From: Aquimarina sp. Aq78
GTDB lineage: Bacteria > Bacteroidota > Bacteroidia > Flavobacteriales > Flavobacteriaceae
Direction: 5' to 3'
Assembly: GCF_900299525.1 (NCBI RefSeq)
Contig: NZ_OMKA01000001.1
Location: 806,001-870,000, forward strand
Length of the DNA stretch: 64,000 nt
The position numbers and the translations under genes are program-made. Positions 63,066 to 64,000 of this stretch are shown piece after piece. Within the stretch, counting starts at the first letter, position 1, and each line of letters starts with the position of its first letter. The notes under the pieces are model-generated. The model was given only the letters and a program-made list of their open reading frames with translations. It was not told the origin of the DNA and made no database searches.

Positions 63066-63917
63066 ATGCATACTATAAAAATAGGTGGTGTTCCTGAGCA
63101 CTTCAATCTACCCTGGCATTTAACTATTGAAGACGGAAGCTATCTAAAAAACAATATACAATTAGAATGGACAGAATATCCTGGTGGTACAGGAGCCATG
63201 TGTGAAGCCCTAAGAAACAAGGATATCGATATGGCAATAATCCTTACCGAGGGTATTGTAAAAGATATTATAGCTGGTAATCCTAGTAAAATTGTACAAA
63301 CATATATCCAAACACCTCTTATATGGGGAATTCATGTAAGTGTTCATTCCAAATACACTGATCTTTCTGAACTTCAGAATACAAAAGCTGCTATTAGCAG
63401 GTATGGATCAGGTTCGCATTTAATGGCTTATATAAATGCTCAAAACCAAAAGTGGGATACCTCCCATTTACAATTTGAAGTTGTAAAAAATCTGGATGGA
63501 GCAGTTGAAGCATTAACTAATGGAAAAGCTGATTATTTTATGTGGGAACATTTTACAACAAAACCACTGGTTGATAATGGGACTTTTAGACGAGTTATAG
63601 ATTGCCCTACCCCCTGGCCTTGTTTTGTGATAGCCGTTAGAGAAGACATACTCAATACCAAAAAAGAAGAAATAAAGGCAATTCTGGATATTATAAATAC
63701 TACCACTACAGATTTTAAACATATCCCAAGTATAGACAGAACTCTATCGTATAGGTATGATCAACAATTAGAAGATATACAGAAATGGTTACAACATACA
63801 GAATGGAGCCAATCTCTTATCGAAAAGAAAACACTTGTTGAGGTTCAGGATTACTTATTTAATTTACAAATCATTAACAAAAAAATAGCTCCCGAAAAAT
63901 TAATTTATGACATCTAA
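63066..63917 (+). CDS. Substrate-binding-protein-like (NMT1/THI5, SsuA-type fold) without signal peptide
   Basis: A 283-residue protein resembling periplasmic binding proteins of the NMT1/SsuA group: KIGGVPEHFNLPWHL at the N-terminus, TEYPGGTGAMCEALRNKDIDMAI and ISRYGSGSHLMAYI in the first lobe, then GAVEALTNGKADYFMWE in the second. No signal peptide, lipobox or membrane segment is seen and no ABC permease or ATPase gene is adjacent within the window. It may act in the cytoplasm as a ligand-binding or thiamine-precursor-like protein. The remaining 83 bases of the window hold no gene. Confidence 0.72.
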   Translation: MHTIKIGGVPEHFNLPWHLTIEDGSYLKNNIQLEWTEYPGGTGAMCEALRNKDIDMAIILTEGIVKDIIAGNPSKIVQTYIQTPLIWGIHVSVHSKYTDLSELQNTKAAISRYGSGSHLMAYINAQNQKWDTSHLQFEVVKNLDGAVEALTNGKADYFMWEHFTTKPLVDNGTFRRVIDCPTPWPCFVIAVREDILNTKKEEIKAILDIINTTTTDFKHIPSIDRTLSYRYDQQLEDIQKWLQHTEWSQSLIEKKTLVEVQDYLFNLQIINKKIAPEKLIYDI

Positions 63918-64000
63918 GGTCTACATATATTCATATCTAAATAAAAAAAGTAAAAATAAAGGGTAGGGATATCTTAAAATAAAACGTTACTACATAAAGG

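Overview
The window looks like chromosomal DNA from a marine member of the Flavobacteriaceae (Bacteroidota), close in style to Aquimarina. The evidence is the low G+C content, weak ribosome-binding sites, candidate promoters of the Bacteroidota TAnnTTTG type, lipoproteins with Bacteroidota-like lipoboxes, GIN-domain and DYG-repeat surface proteins, and a single-chain E1 alpha/beta 2-oxoacid dehydrogenase. The genus is an inference. No tRNA, rRNA, CRISPR array or insertion sequence was recognised.

Layout. Positions 1-2845 (+) hold an ECF sigma factor (5' end outside the window), a membrane partner and two secreted repeat proteins. From about 3.0 to 57 kb there is one very large surface-polysaccharide locus. 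It contains export and regulation genes (CpsB-type phosphatase, Wzc-type tyrosine kinase, Wza-type lipoprotein, 3.0-6.9 kb). An amino-sugar group follows (4,6-dehydratase and aminotransferase at 7.1-10.2 kb; a PglD-like acetyltransferase, two PglC-like phosphoglycosyl transferases and a PglA-like glycosyltransferase at 19.1-25.6 kb). The main assembly operon is read leftwards from 57 to 28 kb: uronic-acid dehydrogenase and epimerase, Wzx flippase, PP-loop protein, pyruvyltransferase, four glycosyltransferases, an EpsG-type polymerase and many acylation genes. Positions 57.3-63.9 kb are housekeeping: E1 fusion, 2OG-Fe(II) oxygenase, SUI1 protein, DUF1835 protein, nucleoside phosphorylase, a small membrane protein and a substrate-binding-like protein.

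The striking part is the acylation machinery. Six MBOAT (AlgI/DltB-like) genes are each followed directly by an SGNH (AlgJ/AlgX/DltD-like) gene, and all six MBOAT proteins end in the same hexapeptide FIYFQF. That matches the C-terminal tyrosine 'acyl shuttle' motif established for the Dlt pathway and for fused MBOAT systems. The same locus has three DltA-like adenylating enzymes, each keeping the Asp that binds the amino group of an amino acid, and two DltC-like carrier proteins. Two ligases, one carrier and two MBOAT-SGNH pairs form a compact Dlt-like cassette at 39.8-48.5 kb. My reading, which is inference, is that a Wzx/Wzy-made acidic polysaccharide receives several different ester substituents, at least one of them aminoacyl, in a Gram-negative host. 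A second ligase-carrier pair sits with three GNAT/FemAB-like proteins and an unusual acetyltransferase-FAD oxidoreductase fusion (14.5-23.5 kb), which suggests that a modified N-acyl or aminoacyl group is built there.

Other oddities: an AraC-type regulator broken by an apparent one-base deletion in a G run, a beta-helix lipoprotein inserted in reverse orientation beside the acylation array, and two convergent gene pairs that share overlapping stop codons in a TTAA palindrome.
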